DNA of 64,000 nucleotides from Fodinibacter sp038258215 (GCA_038258215.1 JBBSQC010000003.1:62001-126000), one strand, 5' to 3'; shown: positions 34,722 through 43,513, counted from the first letter of the stretch. Made by a program: numbers and translations. The notes: generated by a model from the letters alone, not told the origin.

Positions 34722-34727
34722 TAGCAT
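34722..34727 (+). promoter_or_regulatory. Candidate -10 box, leaderless start of flavoprotein gene
   Basis: TAGCAT with six bases to the GTG at 34734, without a ribosome site. The palindrome CTGTGCACAG at 34676-34685 lies upstream in the same divergent gap. Confidence 0.42.
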
Positions 34728-34733
34728 TCCACG

Positions 34734-35990
34734 GTGGACACCGATGTGGTCGTGCTGGGGGCCGGTCTTGCGGGCCTGCGGTGTACGCAGCGCCTCGCCA
34801 CCGCCGGTCGGTCGGTGCTGCTGGTGGAGGCACAGGACGTCGTGGGCGGGCGCCAGCGCACCGACGAGGTCGACGGGTTCCTCCTCGACCGCGGCTTCCA
34901 GGTGCTCAACCCGGCCTACCCGGCCGTGCGCCGCTGGGTCGACGTGGACGCTCTCGACCTCCGTCCCTTCGGCGCCGGGTTGGACGTACGGCGAGCGGGC
35001 CGGATCGTGCGGCTCGCGCACCCCCTGCGCGAGCCCACCGGCATCCTGCCCATGCTGCGCAGCGGGCTGATCTCGGTCACCGAGGTGGCTGCGCTCGCGC
35101 GGTGGGCCGCGCCGGCCCTCGTGGCTCCCGGGCGGGTCAAGGCCGGCGCGGACCGGACCCTGCGCGCGGGTCTGGACCGGGCCGGAGTCCGCGGGGCGCT
35201 GCGCAGGGAGGTGATAGAGCCGTTCATCGCCGGCGTGGTCGCCGAGGACACCGGTGAGACGTCCGAGGCCTTCGTTCGGCTGCTGGTGCGGATGTTCGCC
35301 CTCGGGGTGCCGGGTCTGCCGGCGCGCGGCATCCGGGCCCTCCCCGAGCAGGTCCTGCGCTCCGCCGAGGCGGCGCCCGGCGGGGTCACGCTGCGCCTGG
35401 GGGCGAGGGCGCAGGCGGTGCGGGAGCACGCGACCGGTGTGGAGGTGGCCCTCAGCGACGGGGACGTGGTGCGAGGGCGGGCCGCGGTGGTGGCCGTCGG
35501 ACCGGATGCCGTGGCCGACCTCGTCGACGTCCCCCGACCAGCCACCAAGGGCCTGCAGACGTGGTGGTTCGCCGCCGACGAGGCGCCGACGCGCTCGACG
35601 ATGATCGCCGTGGACGGGCGCCGCCGGGGGCCGATGGTCAACTCCGCGGTCGTCTCCAACGCGGTGTCCTCCTACGCCCCGGCCGGGCGGCACCTCGTGC
35701 AGGTCACCTGCCTGCTCGGGGGCGGGGCGGCATCCGCGACGGAGGCGGAGGTGCGCAGGCAGGGTGCGGAGGTGCTCGGTGGCCCCTCGGGGGGCTGGGT
35801 TCTGCTCCGGCGCGACGACATCGCCGATGCACTTCCCGCACAGCCGGCTCCGCTGCGGACCACCTCGCCCGCGAGGGTGTCCGGCCGGGTCTACCTCGCC
35901 GGGGACCATCGCGACACGGCATCCATCCAGGGCGCACTGGTCTCCGGGGACCGGGTGGGGTGCGCGGTGCTGGCCGACCTCGAGTTGTGA
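34734..35990 (+). CDS. Amine-oxidase/CrtI-like FAD-dependent oxidoreductase
   Basis: A 418-residue flavoprotein: VVVLGAGLAGLRCTQRLA binds FAD, VVGGRQRTDEVDGFLLDRGFQVLN is the family second block, and VYLAGDHRDTASIQGALVSG closes the FAD site. It belongs to a group of protoporphyrinogen-oxidase/phytoene-dehydrogenase-like proteins often found beside carotenoid genes. The exact reaction is unknown. It is divergent from crtE and overlaps the photolyase-family gene by four bases (GTGA), suggesting joint expression. Confidence 0.78.
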   Translation: MDTDVVVLGAGLAGLRCTQRLATAGRSVLLVEAQDVVGGRQRTDEVDGFLLDRGFQVLNPAYPAVRRWVDVDALDLRPFGAGLDVRRAGRIVRLAHPLREPTGILPMLRSGLISVTEVAALARWAAPALVAPGRVKAGADRTLRAGLDRAGVRGALRREVIEPFIAGVVAEDTGETSEAFVRLLVRMFALGVPGLPARGIRALPEQVLRSAEAAPGGVTLRLGARAQAVREHATGVEVALSDGDVVRGRAAVVAVGPDAVADLVDVPRPATKGLQTWWFAADEAPTRSTMIAVDGRRRGPMVNSAVVSNAVSSYAPAGRHLVQVTCLLGGGAASATEAEVRRQGAEVLGGPSGGWVLLRRDDIADALPAQPAPLRTTSPARVSGRVYLAGDHRDTASIQGALVSGDRVGCAVLADLEL

Positions 35991-37483
35991 GCCGTCCACA
36001 CCGTAGGGTGCGGATCGCCTACCCGCACCAGCTCTTCGAGAGCCACCTCCAGGAGGACACGGCGACGCGCTTCGTCCTCGTCGAGGACGACCTCCTCTTC
36101 CGGCACCAGGCCTTCCACGCCCAGAAGCTGGTGCTGCACCGGGCGTCGATGCGGCTCTTCGCCGACCGGCTGCGGGGAGCCGGGTTCGAGGTGGACGTCA
36201 TCGAGACCTCGGCCCGGGCGAGCAGCGGAAGCCGTCTGGCCGGGCTGGTCGAGCGCCTGCGACCCGACGAGGTGCGCCTGCACGACCCCACCGACGACTG
36301 GTTGCTGCGCGACGCGCGCACGGCCCTGTCCGACGGCGGGGTGACGCTGGCCCCGGAGCACGTCGAGGAGAGCCCGGGGTTCCTCACCACGCGGCCCGAG
36401 CTGACGACGTGGTTCGGGGAGCACCGCGCCCGGATGCAGACGTTCTACCAGTGGCAGCGCACGCGTCTCGACGTGCTCGTCGAGGGCCGCGCCCACGACC
36501 AGCCCGTGGGCGGCCGGTGGTCCTTCGACACCGAGAACCGCAAGAAGCTGCCCAAGAGTCACCCGGTGCCCTCCCGCGCGGCCATCGAGGCGGTGCCCGA
36601 GGTCACCGAGGCGATCGGGTGGGTCGGCGCGGAGTTCCCGGACGCCCCCGGTGTGGCCGCCACCTTCGACTGGCCGGTGACCCACGAGCAGGCCAGGGCC
36701 GCGCTCGCGGAGTTCGCCCTGGAGCGGCTCACCGAGTTCGGTCCCTACGAGGATGCCGTCTCCACCCGGCATCCGTTCGTCTTCCACGCGGCGCTGAGCC
36801 CGGCCATCAACGCCGGGCTCCTGGACCCCCGAGAGGTGCTCGACGCGGTGCTGGAGCGCGCACAGGAGGGCGACGTGGACCTGCCCTCGCTCGAGGGTTT
36901 CGTCCGCCAGCTCATCGGGTGGCGCGAGTACATGCGGGCGACCTACCACCTCTACGGCCGACGGATGCGCTCGGCCAACCGGCTGCAGCACGGCCGGCCC
37001 CTCGCGGCCGGGTGGTGGGACGCGAGAACCGGCCTCGACCCGGTCGACCACGTCGTCTCCGGGGTGCTGGAGCGCGGGTGGGCCCACCACATCGAGCGGC
37101 TCATGGTGCTCGGCAACGCGATGTGCCTGCTGCGCACCGACCCCACCGAGGTCCACGAGTGGTTCATGGCCATGTTCGTCGACGCCTACGACTGGGTGAT
37201 GGTGCCCAACGTCTACGCGATGAGCCAGTTCGCGGCCGGGACCGGCATCACGACCAAGCCCTACGTGTCGGGCAGCAACTACCTCCGGAAGATGACCGAC
37301 TTCGGACCGGGGGAGTGGCGCGATGACTGGGACGCCCTCTACTGGAGCTTCGTGCAGGACCACCGCGAGGTGTTCGAGGGTAACGCCCGCTCGGTCCTGG
37401 TGACGCGCGGCTGGGAGCGGATGGAGCAGGACCGTCGGGACGCGCTGCTCGTGCGCGGGAGGGCCGTGATCGACCGGCTCTGA
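35987..37483 (+). CDS. Photolyase/cryptochrome-family protein lacking Fe-S cysteines
   Basis: A 498-residue member of the PhrB/CryB (deoxyribodipyrimidine photolyase-related) family. RIAYPHQLFESH begins the antenna domain; RWSFDTENRKKLP, LIGWREYMRATYH, DAYDWVMVPNVYAMSQFA and TTKPYVSGSNYLRKM are the FAD-domain blocks. Classical members hold a [4Fe-4S] cluster through four cysteines. Here the whole chain has one Cys (NAMCLL), and the ligand positions read EVHEWF and FGPGEWRDDW. FAD-domain blocks otherwise look intact. Light-related repair or signalling fits the carotenoid context. The GTG at 35987 overlaps the flavoprotein stop. Confidence 0.85.
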   Translation: MSRPHRRVRIAYPHQLFESHLQEDTATRFVLVEDDLLFRHQAFHAQKLVLHRASMRLFADRLRGAGFEVDVIETSARASSGSRLAGLVERLRPDEVRLHDPTDDWLLRDARTALSDGGVTLAPEHVEESPGFLTTRPELTTWFGEHRARMQTFYQWQRTRLDVLVEGRAHDQPVGGRWSFDTENRKKLPKSHPVPSRAAIEAVPEVTEAIGWVGAEFPDAPGVAATFDWPVTHEQARAALAEFALERLTEFGPYEDAVSTRHPFVFHAALSPAINAGLLDPREVLDAVLERAQEGDVDLPSLEGFVRQLIGWREYMRATYHLYGRRMRSANRLQHGRPLAAGWWDARTGLDPVDHVVSGVLERGWAHHIERLMVLGNAMCLLRTDPTEVHEWFMAMFVDAYDWVMVPNVYAMSQFAAGTGITTKPYVSGSNYLRKMTDFGPGEWRDDWDALYWSFVQDHREVFEGNARSVLVTRGWERMEQDRRDALLVRGRAVIDRL

Positions 37484-37605
37484 CGTGCTGGGACCGGGCA
37501 CCGAACGCTCAACATGTCAATGACCTGCGGCATCTTCGCGTCGAGAAAGGCCCGTTGCCGAGGCCCGGTGGCTAGCGTCGGTGGTCCACGAACCGAGGAG
37601 CGACG

Positions 37606-38091
37606 ATGTCCCAGCAGGACGAGAACGGCACCGAGCACGTCCACGACCTCATCGAGGGGCAGCGCATCGCGATGCTCACGACGGTCAAGGAGGACGGCAC
37701 GGTCGCATCCCGCCCGATGACCTGCCAGCGGGTGGATGCCGACTGCACCGTGTGGTTCCTCGCGATGTCCGAGTCGGACCCGGCCGCCGAGATGCGCCGG
37801 CACCCCGAGGTCAACGTCGCCTTCACCGAGGCGGGCAAGTGGGTCTCGCTGGCCGGCAAGGCCTCGGTGCTCCAGGATGCCGACACGGCCCGCGAGCTCT
37901 GGGACGACTTCGCGAAGGCCTGGTTCCAGTGCGAGCCCGACGACCCCAAGGTCGGCGTCGTGCGGGTCGATGCCGACAGCGCGGAGTACTGGGACAGCCC
38001 GGGCACCGTGGGCAGCCTCGTCGGGATGGTCAAGGCCAAGGTCACCGGCGACCGGCCCGACATGGGGGAGAGCGCGTCGGTCGAGCTCTGA
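37606..38091 (+). CDS. Pyridoxamine-5'-phosphate-oxidase-like general stress protein
   Basis: A 161-residue split-barrel FMN-binding protein of the 'general stress protein 26' type: IAMLTTVKEDGTVASRPMTCQ, CTVWFLAMSESDPAAEM and NVAFTEAGKWVSLAGKASV match in order. The biological substrate is unknown. GAGGAGCGACG precedes ATG 37606, and TAGCGT (37573-37578) could be a -10 with a short leader. It is separate from the photolyase gene by 122 bases. Confidence 0.85.
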   Translation: MSQQDENGTEHVHDLIEGQRIAMLTTVKEDGTVASRPMTCQRVDADCTVWFLAMSESDPAAEMRRHPEVNVAFTEAGKWVSLAGKASVLQDADTARELWDDFAKAWFQCEPDDPKVGVVRVDADSAEYWDSPGTVGSLVGMVKAKVTGDRPDMGESASVEL

Positions 38092-38215
38092 GCGAGAGCC
38101 ACCCACCCGGTCACGAGGCCGTCGGGGGCTGGTCGGGTGTCGGATGCCGGGAGTACCTTGCTGAAATGCGGGACTACCCGGCCCCGCCGCACCGTTTCGG
38201 CCGAAGGAGCCCGAC

Positions 38216-38638
38216 ATGGCAACCGCGCTCAACCCCTACCTTGCCTTTCCCGGCACCGCCCGTGAGGCGATGACCTTCTACCAGTCCGTGCTCGGCGGCG
38301 AGCTGACGATCTCGACCTTCGGGGAGTTCGGTACCGAGGGCCCCGGCGCGGACGGGGTGATGCACTCCCACCTCGCGTCGGACGCGGGCACCTTCATGGC
38401 CTCCGACCTCCCACCCGGGCAGGAGGAGGGCCACGTCCCCGGCACCAACATGTCGATGTCGCTCAGTGGCGAGGGCGATGACCTCCGGCGCTACTTTGCG
38501 GGGCTCGCCGAGGGCGGGCAGGTCAGCATGCCGCTGGAGCGACAGATGTGGGGCGACGACTTCGGCATGGTGACCGACCGGTTCGGCATCCAGTGGATGA
38601 TCAACATCGCCGGGTCGGAGCCGTCGACGCACGGGTGA
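38216..38638 (+). CDS. PhnB-like VOC family protein
   Basis: A 140-residue VOC protein of the PhnB/3-demethylubiquinone-like subgroup: NPYLAFPGTAREAMTFYQSVLGGEL at the N-terminus, then SLSGEGDDLRRYFAGLAEGG and DRFGIQWMINI at the end. No reaction is assigned to this subgroup. GAAGGAGCCCGAC precedes ATG 38216. It converges on the acyltransferase gene 18 bases away. Confidence 0.82.
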   Translation: MATALNPYLAFPGTAREAMTFYQSVLGGELTISTFGEFGTEGPGADGVMHSHLASDAGTFMASDLPPGQEEGHVPGTNMSMSLSGEGDDLRRYFAGLAEGGQVSMPLERQMWGDDFGMVTDRFGIQWMINIAGSEPSTHG

Positions 38639-38656
38639 GCCCCTGCGTCACTGCCT

Positions 38657-40051
38657 TCAGGCGTCGAGCGCGTCCTCGAGCTCGGTCAGGGCCTCGCCGG
38701 TGTGCACCGCCAGCCGCTGCAGGTGCGGCATCCCGTCCCGGTCGCCGATGAACCCGAGGTTGAGCGTCCCGGCGTAGGAGTGGGCGGTGATGTTGAGCGC
38801 CATCGAGTGCCCGGGGATCGACACCGGGTAGGTCGCCTCGAGACGGGCTCCCCGCCAGTAGAGGTGCTCCTTCGGCCCCGGCACGTTGGAGATGCAGAGG
38901 TTGAGGGTGAGCGGCAGCGGCGCGGGCAGCCCGGACATGGCCCGCACCACCTGGAGCCCCGCGGGAGCGAGCAGCAGGGCGCTGTAGGCGATGACCGCGT
39001 CTCCGGACATGCCCGTCATCCGCGCCTTCGCGGCGCGCGATGAGGCGCTGATGGCGGTGAGCCGGGCCACGGGGTCCTCGACGTCCGTGGCCAGGGAGAC
39101 CAGGGTCGCGCCCACGTAGTTCCCGCCACCGTCACTGTCCTTGGGCCGCACGTTGACCGGGATGAAGGCGATGAGAGGGCGCTCGGGGAGGGCTTCGAGC
39201 TCGTCGAGGTAGCGCCGCAGCCCGCCGGCGCACACCGCCATGAGCACGTCGTTGAGCGTCGCGTTGCGCGCCTTGCCGACGGCGCGGAGCCTCTCGACCG
39301 GGTAGTTCTGGGTGGCGAAGCGGCGCGCGCGACCGACGCGCTGGTTGAGGATCGAGTTCGGGGCCTGGTAGGACGCGACGGCCCGCGTCGTCGTGGTCCC
39401 CCGCTTGAGCTGGGTGTTGATCACCGCTTTCGCGACCGACGGGAGCGCCCCCACCGACGAGGCCACCCCGCGCAGGATCGAGGTGATGTCACCGACGGGT
39501 TCCGGGGACCCTTCCGGGCGAGGAGGCTTGGTGAGGCTGAAGAATGACGGGTGGGTGCGGTCGTCAGGATCGCGGGACAAACCTCGCTGGAGGATCCGCA
39601 TACCGGTGTAGCCGTCGACCAGGCTGTGGTGGATCTTGGTGTAGACGGCGAAGCGCCCACCCTCGAGGCCCTCGATGACGTGGATCTCCCACGGGGGCCG
39701 CCGGAAGTCCAGGGAGTTGGAGTGCAGCCGCGACACGAGGATGCCCAGCTCGCGCTCGCCCCCCGGGCTCGGGAGCGCCCCGTGACGCACGTGGTAGTCG
39801 ATGTCGAAGTCCTCGTCCTCGACCCACCGGTGCACCGGCTGGCGCATCGCCCGTCGGGTCTGCAGCCGCAGGGTCCACGGCTGCTCCACGACAGCCGTGT
39901 GCAGCTGGGCCATCAGGGCCGGGAGGAAGGTGCGCTCCTCTCCCTCGGGGAAGGTGAAGTGCATGAGCGAGCCGACGTGCATCAACGTCTCGGGCGTCTC
40001 GCCCATGAGGAAGATGGCGTCCAGGGGCGAGGCCCAGCGCGAGGATCCCAT
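38657..40051 (-). CDS. Wax ester synthase/diacylglycerol acyltransferase (WS/DGAT)
   Basis: A 464-residue bifunctional acyltransferase that joins acyl-CoA to fatty alcohols or diacylglycerol, forming storage lipid at the membrane. The catalytic HHSLVDG lies at residues 141-147, matching HHxxxDG. The N-terminal PLDAIFLMGETPETLMHVGSL and C-terminal NLCISNVPGPKEHLYWRGA (the NVPGP block) are conserved. ATG 40051 is four bases after the lipase-like gene stop, so the pair forms an operon of lipid turnover. Confidence 0.92.
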   Translation of the reverse strand: MGSSRWASPLDAIFLMGETPETLMHVGSLMHFTFPEGEERTFLPALMAQLHTAVVEQPWTLRLQTRRAMRQPVHRWVEDEDFDIDYHVRHGALPSPGGERELGILVSRLHSNSLDFRRPPWEIHVIEGLEGGRFAVYTKIHHSLVDGYTGMRILQRGLSRDPDDRTHPSFFSLTKPPRPEGSPEPVGDITSILRGVASSVGALPSVAKAVINTQLKRGTTTTRAVASYQAPNSILNQRVGRARRFATQNYPVERLRAVGKARNATLNDVLMAVCAGGLRRYLDELEALPERPLIAFIPVNVRPKDSDGGGNYVGATLVSLATDVEDPVARLTAISASSRAAKARMTGMSGDAVIAYSALLLAPAGLQVVRAMSGLPAPLPLTLNLCISNVPGPKEHLYWRGARLEATYPVSIPGHSMALNITAHSYAGTLNLGFIGDRDGMPHLQRLAVHTGEALTELEDALDA

Positions 40052-40055
40052 CGGG

Positions 40056-40886
40056 TCAGCCTGTCTGACCGCTGTCGGGGCGGGGACGCTCGTCCATCTG
40101 TCGGCGGGGGGCCGCTTGTGCGGCGTACGGGGTCCAGGCGCCCTCGGGCTGGGCCAGCCGGTCGGTGATGACGTGGAGGGTCTCGAGCTCGTGGCCGTAG
40201 CCGAGGTGGCTGGCGTGCACCTCGATGTTCTCGGTGTGCGGCGCCGGCTCGGAGACGCAGCACTGCCAGGCGACGATGCCGTCGTGCTTGCTGTAGATGC
40301 AGGTCGTGGGCACCGGTAGGGGGGCGGCCCGGCTGGCGAGGGCCTCATCGGTGAACATCATCGCCAGGTGCCGACGGTTCATGATCCGGTACACGGTCCA
40401 CGCCCGGGTCGAGGCCGGGTGCCCCCGGAAGGGGCTGCCGAGGGTGATGACCGAGCGGGTGTAGTCGGGCAGCGTGCGAGCCATCTCGCGGGCGTAGATG
40501 CCTCCGGCGCTCCACCCCACGAGGCTGACGGAGCGGCCGTAGCGGTCGTGGATCTCCAGCAGCAGGTCCTCGAGGCGCGCCGCGAGATCGGGGCTGGCGC
40601 CCAGGTTGCGCCCCTGGCGCCAGTCGTGGGCGCGGTAGCCGAGCCGACGCAGGTGGCCGCGCAGGACGACGGTGGACTCCGGCCCGGCGAGGAAGCCCGG
40701 GAGGACGATCACCGGGTGGCCGTCGCCGGGGGGCCACTGACCCAGATCGCGGGTGGGGCGCGCGGACCGGGCCAGCTCCAGGGCCATCCGCCACTCGCGA
40801 CGGGCCTGCCAGGCGGTCGGGGCGGGTGCGCCGCGGGGGTCAGGGAGGTCGGGGAGGTCGGTCGCGTCAGGAGGAGGTGCGGGCAT
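40056..40886 (-). CDS. Alpha/beta hydrolase, lipase-like
   Basis: A 276-residue hydrolase. HPVIVLPGFLAGPESTV forms the oxyanion-hole strand, SLVGWSAGGIYAREMA contains the nucleophile Ser in GWSAGG, and YSKHDGIVAWQ carries the acidic residue, with His expected in VHASHLGYGH. It resembles triacylglycerol-lipase/PGAP1-like proteins found beside WS/DGAT genes. GGGAGGAG stands seven bases before ATG 40886. Confidence 0.8.
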   Translation of the reverse strand: MPAPPPDATDLPDLPDPRGAPAPTAWQARREWRMALELARSARPTRDLGQWPPGDGHPVIVLPGFLAGPESTVVLRGHLRRLGYRAHDWRQGRNLGASPDLAARLEDLLLEIHDRYGRSVSLVGWSAGGIYAREMARTLPDYTRSVITLGSPFRGHPASTRAWTVYRIMNRRHLAMMFTDEALASRAAPLPVPTTCIYSKHDGIVAWQCCVSEPAPHTENIEVHASHLGYGHELETLHVITDRLAQPEGAWTPYAAQAAPRRQMDERPRPDSGQTG

Positions 40887-41005
40887 CACGATGCTCCTCC
40901 CGAGGCTCGAGGCGACACCTGCCGGGGCCGCGACGCTGCGAATGGACAGACGCTCAGTGTGACAGATGTGACTCGGCCTCGGCAGGCGAACGCACCCCTC
41001 GCCTC

Positions 41006-41045
41006 GAGTACGGAAATGGTTGCCCTGGCGACCACTTCCGCACTC
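41006..41045. repeat. Imperfect 15-bp inverted repeat
   Basis: GAGTACGGAAATGGT (41006-41020) and ACCACTTCCGCACTC (41031-41045) match at 13 of 15 positions around a 10-base spacer. Both mismatches become G-U pairs in a minus-strand RNA. It lies in the 247-base gap between the divergent lipase and small-protein genes, where nothing else is recognisable. Confidence 0.5.
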
Positions 41046-41133
41046 GACACCGACGCCGGCCGCACGTTCCGGCCGCCGATGGGGTAGACCGGGGGTGAGA
41101 GTCCTGAACGCCGACGAGTCCGAGGAGACCCTG

Positions 41134-41532
41134 ATGAGCAGTGCCGACCAGCTGCGTAATGCCCTGCGCGACCTGGAGACCAAGGCGAGGGAGCTGGAGC
41201 TCGACAAGAAGCTGTCGACCTTCGCCGACCAGGCCGACCAGCACCTCAGGCGGGCCGCGACCACGGTCGGCGAGCTCGCCCACGACAACCGTGGTCGGAT
41301 CGACGACCAGCTCACCCGGGCCGGCGCCGCCGTCGACGGGAAGACCGACGGCAGGTACTCCTCCTACGTGGGGAGGGTGCGCACCGGTGTCCTCACCGGC
41401 GTCGACTGGGTCGCGGACCAGCGTCAGCCGGACCCGAGCCCGCCGGGCAGCACCACCGCATCCCACGGTCCGGAACCGAGCGACCCAGGCGACTCGGACC
41501 CCACGAGAGAGTCCACGACGCCCTCGGGATGA
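41134..41532 (+). CDS. Small charged helical protein, Rv0909-like antitoxin-type
   Basis: A 132-residue protein. Residues 1-60 are strongly helical and charged (LRNALRDLETKARELELDKKL), and HDNRGRIDDQLTRAGAAVDGKTDGRYSSYVGRV resembles the short repeat-like domain of actinobacterial 'antitoxin' or stress proteins (IDDKTGGKYxDxV pattern). The last 30 residues are a Pro/Ser/Thr-rich tail. No toxin gene is adjacent, so the antitoxin label is only a family name. GAGGAGACCCTG precedes the ATG. Confidence 0.65.
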   Translation: MSSADQLRNALRDLETKARELELDKKLSTFADQADQHLRRAATTVGELAHDNRGRIDDQLTRAGAAVDGKTDGRYSSYVGRVRTGVLTGVDWVADQRQPDPSPPGSTTASHGPEPSDPGDSDPTRESTTPSG

Positions 41533-41680
41533 TGCTGCGCCGGCCCCCACCGCCGGAACCCTTCGTGGCTGGTGCCCGTTGGAGATGTAGAGCCTTTGTA
41601 CGGGAACGGATTTCGCGGCGATCGCGATGTCGAGACGACTGGACCACCGTCCGGTCCTGAAGACCGAGAGGATCCCTTCC

Positions 41681-42052
41681 ATGAGCGAACAACACGAGCA
41701 GGGCCCGAGCAGTGAGCGTGCGGCGCGAGTCCGCTTCGCCGGAGGGATCGGGGAGGCTGACCGCGACCTGGTGGCCGACACGCTCTCGCAGCTGATCTCC
41801 CGCTTCGATCACGTCGACCGCGACTGGGAGATGGAGCTCAGCGTCAAGGACCGTGACCACCCCGGCATGGTGACCACCCTCGAAGTGTGGATCCCCGGCC
41901 GGAAGCGTCTCGTCGCGACTTCGCAGGAGCCCGAGCTCCGGGCCGGCCTCAACGACTGCGGCGCTGACCTGCTGCGCCAGTTCACCCGAGAGCGCGAGCA
42001 GCGCACCCCAAGGGCCAACCGCGCGAGACGGGACACCATCCGGGGCCACTGA
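41681..42052 (+). CDS. Small HPF/RaiA-like protein, weak similarity
   Basis: A 123-residue acidic-to-basic protein. VRFAGGIGEADRDLVADTLSQLISRFDHV, then LEVWIPGRKRLVATSQEPELRAGLNDCGADLLRQF, recall the beta-alpha-beta-alpha layout of ribosome hibernation factors, with a helix at the 'D...LLRQF' end. The similarity is faint and the function unproven. GAGAGG lies before ATG 41681. It is a standalone gene between the antitoxin-like gene and fumC. Confidence 0.55.
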   Translation: MSEQHEQGPSSERAARVRFAGGIGEADRDLVADTLSQLISRFDHVDRDWEMELSVKDRDHPGMVTTLEVWIPGRKRLVATSQEPELRAGLNDCGADLLRQFTREREQRTPRANRARRDTIRGH

Positions 42053-42106
42053 GGGCGACCGGACCGGCCGCGCGGCCGTGGGGCGCACGCCGCACCGTCC
42101 CCGGCA

Positions 42107-42112
42107 TACGGT
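42107..42112 (+). promoter_or_regulatory. Candidate -10 box, leaderless start of fumC
   Basis: TACGGT with six bases to the ATG at 42119. The hexamer overlaps a GGCATAC heptamer at 42103-42109. This supports ATG 42119 over the GTG at 42116. Confidence 0.45.
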
Positions 42113-42118
42113 GGGGTG

Positions 42119-43513
42119 ATGGAGACCCGCACCGAACGCGACACGATGGGCGCCGTCGAGGTCGCCGCCGACCGGTACTGGGGGGCGCAGACCCAGCGCA
42201 GCCTGGAGCACTTCGACATCGGGCGCGACACGTTCGTCTGGGGACGGGCGGTGGTGCGCGGGCTGGGGCTGCTCAAACAGGCGGCGGCCCGCGCCAACGG
42301 CGACCTGGGGCTGCTCCCCGACGAGGTGGCGGGCGCCGTGGTGCAGGCCGCCGGCGAGGTCGCCGCCGGTGACCTCGACGACCACTTCCCGCTCGTGGTC
42401 TTCCAGACGGGGTCGGGCACCCAGAGCAACATGAACGCCAACGAGGTCATCGCCAACCGGGCCATCGAGGTGCTCGGCGGCGTGCTGGGCAGCAAGGACC
42501 CGGTGCACCCCAACGACCACGTCAACAAGAGCCAGTCGAGCAACGACACCTTCCCGACGGCCGTGCACGTCGCGGTCGTGCTCGAGGTGGCCGAGCGGCT
42601 GCATCCCGCGGTCGACGGGCTGTGCGCGGCCCTGGACGCCAAGGCGAGTGAGCTCGGCGACGTCGTCAAGGTGGGGCGCACGCACCTTCAGGACGCCACG
42701 CCGGTCACTCTGGGTCAGGAGATCGGCGCGTGGGCGGGGCAGCTGCGCGACGCGCAGGGAGACGTGCGGTATGCCGTGAGCCGGGTCCGAGCGCTCGCCA
42801 TCGGGGGGACGGCCGTGGGCACCGGGCTCAACGCGCCGGCCGACTTCGGGCGCCTGGTCGCGGAGCACCTCACCGAGGAGACGGGCGAGGAGTTCCACCA
42901 GGGGGACAACCTCTTCGTGCAGCTCGCCGCGCACGACGGGCTGGTCGCCGTCTCGTCGGCCTTGCGCACGCTGGCGGGTGGACTGATGAAGATGGCCAAC
43001 GACGTGCGGTGGCTGGCGTCCGGGCCGCGCACCGGCATCGGCGAGCTGCGGATCCCGGAGAACGAGCCCGGGTCCTCGATCATGCCGGGCAAGGTCAACC
43101 CCACCCAGTCGGAGGCGATGACCATGGTCGTGACCCGGGTGTTCGGCAACGACGCGACGGTGGGCTTCGCCGGGACGCAGGGCAACTTCCAGCTCAACGT
43201 GTTCACCCCGGTCATGGCACACGCGGTGCTCGAGTCGGTGCGCCTCATCTCGGACGCGTGCCGGTCCTTCACCGAGCACTGCGTCGTGGGGCTCGAGGCC
43301 GACCGGGCGAAGATCTCCGAGAACCTCGAGGCCGACCTGATGCTCGTCACGGCGCTCGCCCCCCACATCGGCTACGACGCCGCCGCGGCCATCGCCAAGC
43401 AGGCCAACCGGGACGGATCGACCCTGCGCGACGCGGCCGTCGCGTCGGGCCACGTGAGCGCCGAGGACTACGACCGGCTCGTCGACCCCGAGGCGATGAC
43501 GCGCCCCGGCTGA
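42119..43513 (+). CDS. fumC: Class II fumarate hydratase
   Basis: A 464-residue tetrameric TCA-cycle enzyme hydrating fumarate to malate without an Fe-S centre. Signatures are GSGTQSNMNANEVIANRA, NDHVNKSQSSNDTFPTAVH, VGRTHLQDATPVTLGQE and the flexible active-site loop GSSIMPGKVNPTQSE. These separate class II fumarase from aspartase and argininosuccinate lyase. All active-site blocks are intact. It is monocistronic. Confidence 0.95.
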   Translation: METRTERDTMGAVEVAADRYWGAQTQRSLEHFDIGRDTFVWGRAVVRGLGLLKQAAARANGDLGLLPDEVAGAVVQAAGEVAAGDLDDHFPLVVFQTGSGTQSNMNANEVIANRAIEVLGGVLGSKDPVHPNDHVNKSQSSNDTFPTAVHVAVVLEVAERLHPAVDGLCAALDAKASELGDVVKVGRTHLQDATPVTLGQEIGAWAGQLRDAQGDVRYAVSRVRALAIGGTAVGTGLNAPADFGRLVAEHLTEETGEEFHQGDNLFVQLAAHDGLVAVSSALRTLAGGLMKMANDVRWLASGPRTGIGELRIPENEPGSSIMPGKVNPTQSEAMTMVVTRVFGNDATVGFAGTQGNFQLNVFTPVMAHAVLESVRLISDACRSFTEHCVVGLEADRAKISENLEADLMLVTALAPHIGYDAAAAIAKQANRDGSTLRDAAVASGHVSAEDYDRLVDPEAMTRPG

